Assembly: GCA_038496675.1 (NCBI GenBank)
Contig: CM076656.1
Location: 22,651,962 to 22,715,961, forward strand
Origin: Rachycentron canadum
Taxonomy: Eukaryota; Chordata; Actinopteri; Carangiformes; Rachycentridae
Reading direction: 5' to 3'
DNA: 64,000 nt
The notes beneath the pieces were generated by a model that did no database searches, was not told the DNA's origin, and was given only the letters and a program-made list of their open reading frames with translations. Below are positions 61,491 to 64,000 of the stretch, in pieces. Both the position numbers and the translations under genes were made by a program. Position 1 is the first letter of the stretch, and each line of letters starts with the position of its first letter.

Positions 61491-62158
61491 ATGGAAAAAG
61501 CCAAGGCATGTAAAAACAGGAAAGCCTTAATAAGGGTCTGGTTGGTCATTTTTATTCGCAATCAGTAATAGAAACATTATTTTTAACTAGATGTCGAATC
61601 AGATGCCCTGACCTTGTGACACAGGCTCCAGACATATTTCTGGGTGTGTAGTGAGAGGATTCAACCAGTGGGGGCTTTGCCCTCTCGAAAAAAATCTCAT
61701 CCTCATCTACTTCCTGCTGCCAGATATTCTTGGCTTTTATATTCACAATCTAATTGATGGGTGTTTCTTGGGCTTCACACATTCAAACATTAACCCTGTG
61801 AGAGTGATTTGTTTAGACTCTTATGCACACACACAATCCCCATTGTTTCCCTCCTTCATGTGGGCTTCCTGACTACTGATAGGGGACTTGTTTTGTAAAG
61901 GCCTACAGGTGAATGGGGCAAGGTTGGAGTGGTTGTTCTATCTGTGTGTGTAAGTGTGTGTGTTGGTTTGGTTGAGTCCATTATTGCTGAAGAAAACACA
62001 CACAGCCCTTCATTGACTTTTTTCTTTTGTCACTACCAGTGTAAACACACATGTGCACACATGTACTTACATCATATAAGAGGAGGATATACAATCTTTT
62101 ATAGTAATGTCACACGTGTACACACAGAGATTTCAACAAGAACCACACTAACAAACAG

Positions 62159-62205
<47 letters not shown>

Positions 62206-62317
62206 GAAATTACATGGAGAGACAGAAAATGGACTCAAACACTCAAACATCCAGGTAGAATTAAACAAGGGGCTGTTTCTACATTGTTGTGGAGTCATGA
62301 CACCAGCCTAGGGGAAA

Positions 62318-62361
<44 letters not shown>

Positions 62362-62559
62362 CGTCTCTCCATTCCACACACTGTCAGGAATGCCCAGACC
62401 TGCCTGGCCTTGCAAATCCTATAAGGCAATTCAATCCCAAACTTTCCCAAACAGGCATGACGTTCCCACTTCCCACCACCAAAGACTCCCCTTAGCGCTA
62501 GATGTGGGAATGTGGTTGGAATCTGTCACGGGATCCTATAGGGTAGAAACACACCTGTT

Positions 62560-62593
<34 letters not shown>

Positions 62594-62599
62594 CTCTCT
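62159..62599. repeat. Cluster of three CA microsatellites
   Basis: CA arrays at about 62161-62203, 62320-62359 and 62562-62590 (the last followed by TC units to 62599), all on the plus strand within 440 bases. Confidence 0.95.
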
Positions 62600-63904
62600 G
62601 AAGGGCTCCTGGGGTCCAGCATGGGAATCTTGTAACTTCACTGGCTACTGAATCTCAGGTTTTCATTCTTTCTTATTGTCATATCTCAGAAGAGTAAACA
62701 GTGACTGAGAGGCAGCGGGTTCTCTGTCAAAGTGACCTGGGTAGTGTCTGCACAGATTGTCTTGTGTTTTTAAAAAAATCCATTATCTGTGTTACAGAGA
62801 CACCCTCACACTCTCTATCTGCATCATTACAAGCTGCCAGCAGAAAAGAGGCTACACGGATTAGAGCCTCAACACTTAGATTTTTGTTATCAACATTTTT
62901 TCTGTTCTGTGAGGAAACAATACAAGAGGGAACCTGGAGCTAAATCTAGAAATACTACTTTGAGGACCCAGGTGAACTCAGGGCGAACCACAAATTTACG
63001 TCTTTCACTCCCTTCAATTCCTGTCTGTCTACAGTAGATGCCTGTAAAAATCTCACTGCTATCTTGCATTATTCTGTGAATATACTGTACCTCTCAGCGT
63101 GCTTATATCACTTAGTCCTGATTTTATGTTGATGTCAGGTTTTTCTTTTCCACCTACCCAGAAAGTGTGTGTGCTCCAGAGTTTTAGCTTTGTCAGTCTG
63201 TCAGGTTGAGTTAGTGGGCGAGTGGAGGATCTGGGTCATTAGCTGTCTGACACTTTGCACAGGGCTTTCTGTATAATTCAGCTGAGGCCCATGTGTGTGG
63301 GCGTGGGTATACGGGTCCATCAGTCTAGACTGAGCTGCATGGCTGATGGGCTGACACACCTCAAAGCACCAAGTGTGGCAAAAGTTTTTTGTGAACAAAA
63401 AGTTTTCTGGGCAAAAACTTTGTTCTTAAAATTGCTTCTTGTTGTGGATTGAGTTAGTGATGCATTGACATGTCTGGTTATCGCATTATGATGGTGATTT
63501 TGCAGGTTCCAGAGTCTAGTTGCTCAAAATTCACACAATTAATCACACAAAGGTCTCATTCATTCATTCATTCCAGACATTTTAGCTGTTTGCAGGTTTT
63601 CAGTGTGGTTATTCAAATCAGGGATTAAACACTTGATGGGAGTTGCACACACCTCAATGTTTTCTGTGAAGCAACCTTTACAGACAGTTGTTGCCCCTCT
63701 GCCTCCAGCCTTTATAAAAAACAGCAGGTCAAAAAGCCTCAGGTCCAAACTATGTCCTGACCTCACAGGTCAACCAGCTAATACCACAGGTTACTTGATC
63801 CTACTAGCTTTCTTTTCTCTTTCCATCTATCAGGATCTCTCTCTCACTGTTTCACCGCCTCTGTCAAATTCTGTCAGACTGTCTTCTCTTTCTTTCCCTT
63901 GATT

Positions 63905-63922
63905 AAAAAAAAAAAAAAAAAG
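63905..63922. repeat. Poly(A) run
   Basis: About 17 A followed by A-rich sequence near the window end. It could be the tail of a retroposed element, but no body was recognised. Confidence 0.7.
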
Positions 63923-64000
63923 AAAAACGGGGAAACGCAGGAGTCACCACCTTCACCTGACAACCTCTCCTGTAAGAAAAGGGAGGGAAAAGAGGGAGAG

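Larger units (their letters stand above)
58602..64000 (+). other. opa1: opa1 intron 27 (incomplete); no other gene
   Basis: Over 5.3 kb after exon 27 without the final coding exon. It holds family-2 repeat copy C and a cluster of CA arrays. Short frames here match nothing I know. A tempting acceptor at about 59630 (TTTTTGCAG|AGGTCATG) leads to no OPA1-like peptide. Confidence 0.7.

Noticed and set aside
62159..62599. Regularly spaced repeats as a CRISPR array
   Set aside because: They are simple CA microsatellites in a vertebrate intron, without equal spacers.

Overview
The window is a piece of a bony-fish (teleost) nuclear genome. The evidence is two intron-rich vertebrate genes with compact introns and consensus splice sites, CpG-rich promoters followed by GCTAAC/GTTAGC-rich sequence, many CA/GT/AT microsatellites, and several short interspersed repeats of types common in spiny-rayed fishes. 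Both genes lie on the plus strand, head to tail. No bacterial, viral, CRISPR or RNA-gene feature was seen.

Layout. Positions 1-2296 are non-coding and end in an interspersed repeat. At about 2300-2960 lies a GC-rich promoter with a consensus CRE. It starts a gene with two non-coding 5' exons (ending at 2575; 10269-10349) and 32 coding exons from ATG 13891 to TAG 33577. I read this as atp13a3, a P5B-type ATPase of 1270 residues. A probable long 3' UTR with several poly(A) signals follows, to about 39330. A repeat-containing spacer (39331-40800) separates it from the promoter of opa1. opa1 starts at ATG 40999 and runs through exon 27 (ends 58601). Its last coding exon lies beyond the window, so 58602-64000 is intron 27, which holds repeats and CA arrays.

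The two genes are not an operon or a pathway. ATP13A3 is known as an endosomal polyamine transporter. OPA1 is the dynamin-like GTPase of mitochondrial inner-membrane fusion and cristae. Neighbourhood is the only link shown here.

The most informative part is the opa1 alternative-splicing segment (42764-47554). All three alternative cassettes known from mammals are recognisable: exon 4 (108 nt), exon 4b (51 nt) and exon 5b (156 or 159 nt, with a proline-rich extension and a tandem CAGCAG acceptor). Two opa1 introns, after exons 5 and 16, need GC-AG splicing with the sequence AG|GCAAGT. Other points are an 18-nt coding microexon in atp13a3, a worn Tc1/mariner-like transposase remnant in one of its introns, and two interspersed repeat families with several copies here that carry CCAAT-box/CRE-like modules. 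I found no wholly new biological system; the novelty lies in splicing and repeat-derived regulatory detail. Protein comparisons rest on recalled knowledge of human ATP13A3 and OPA1, not on a database search.
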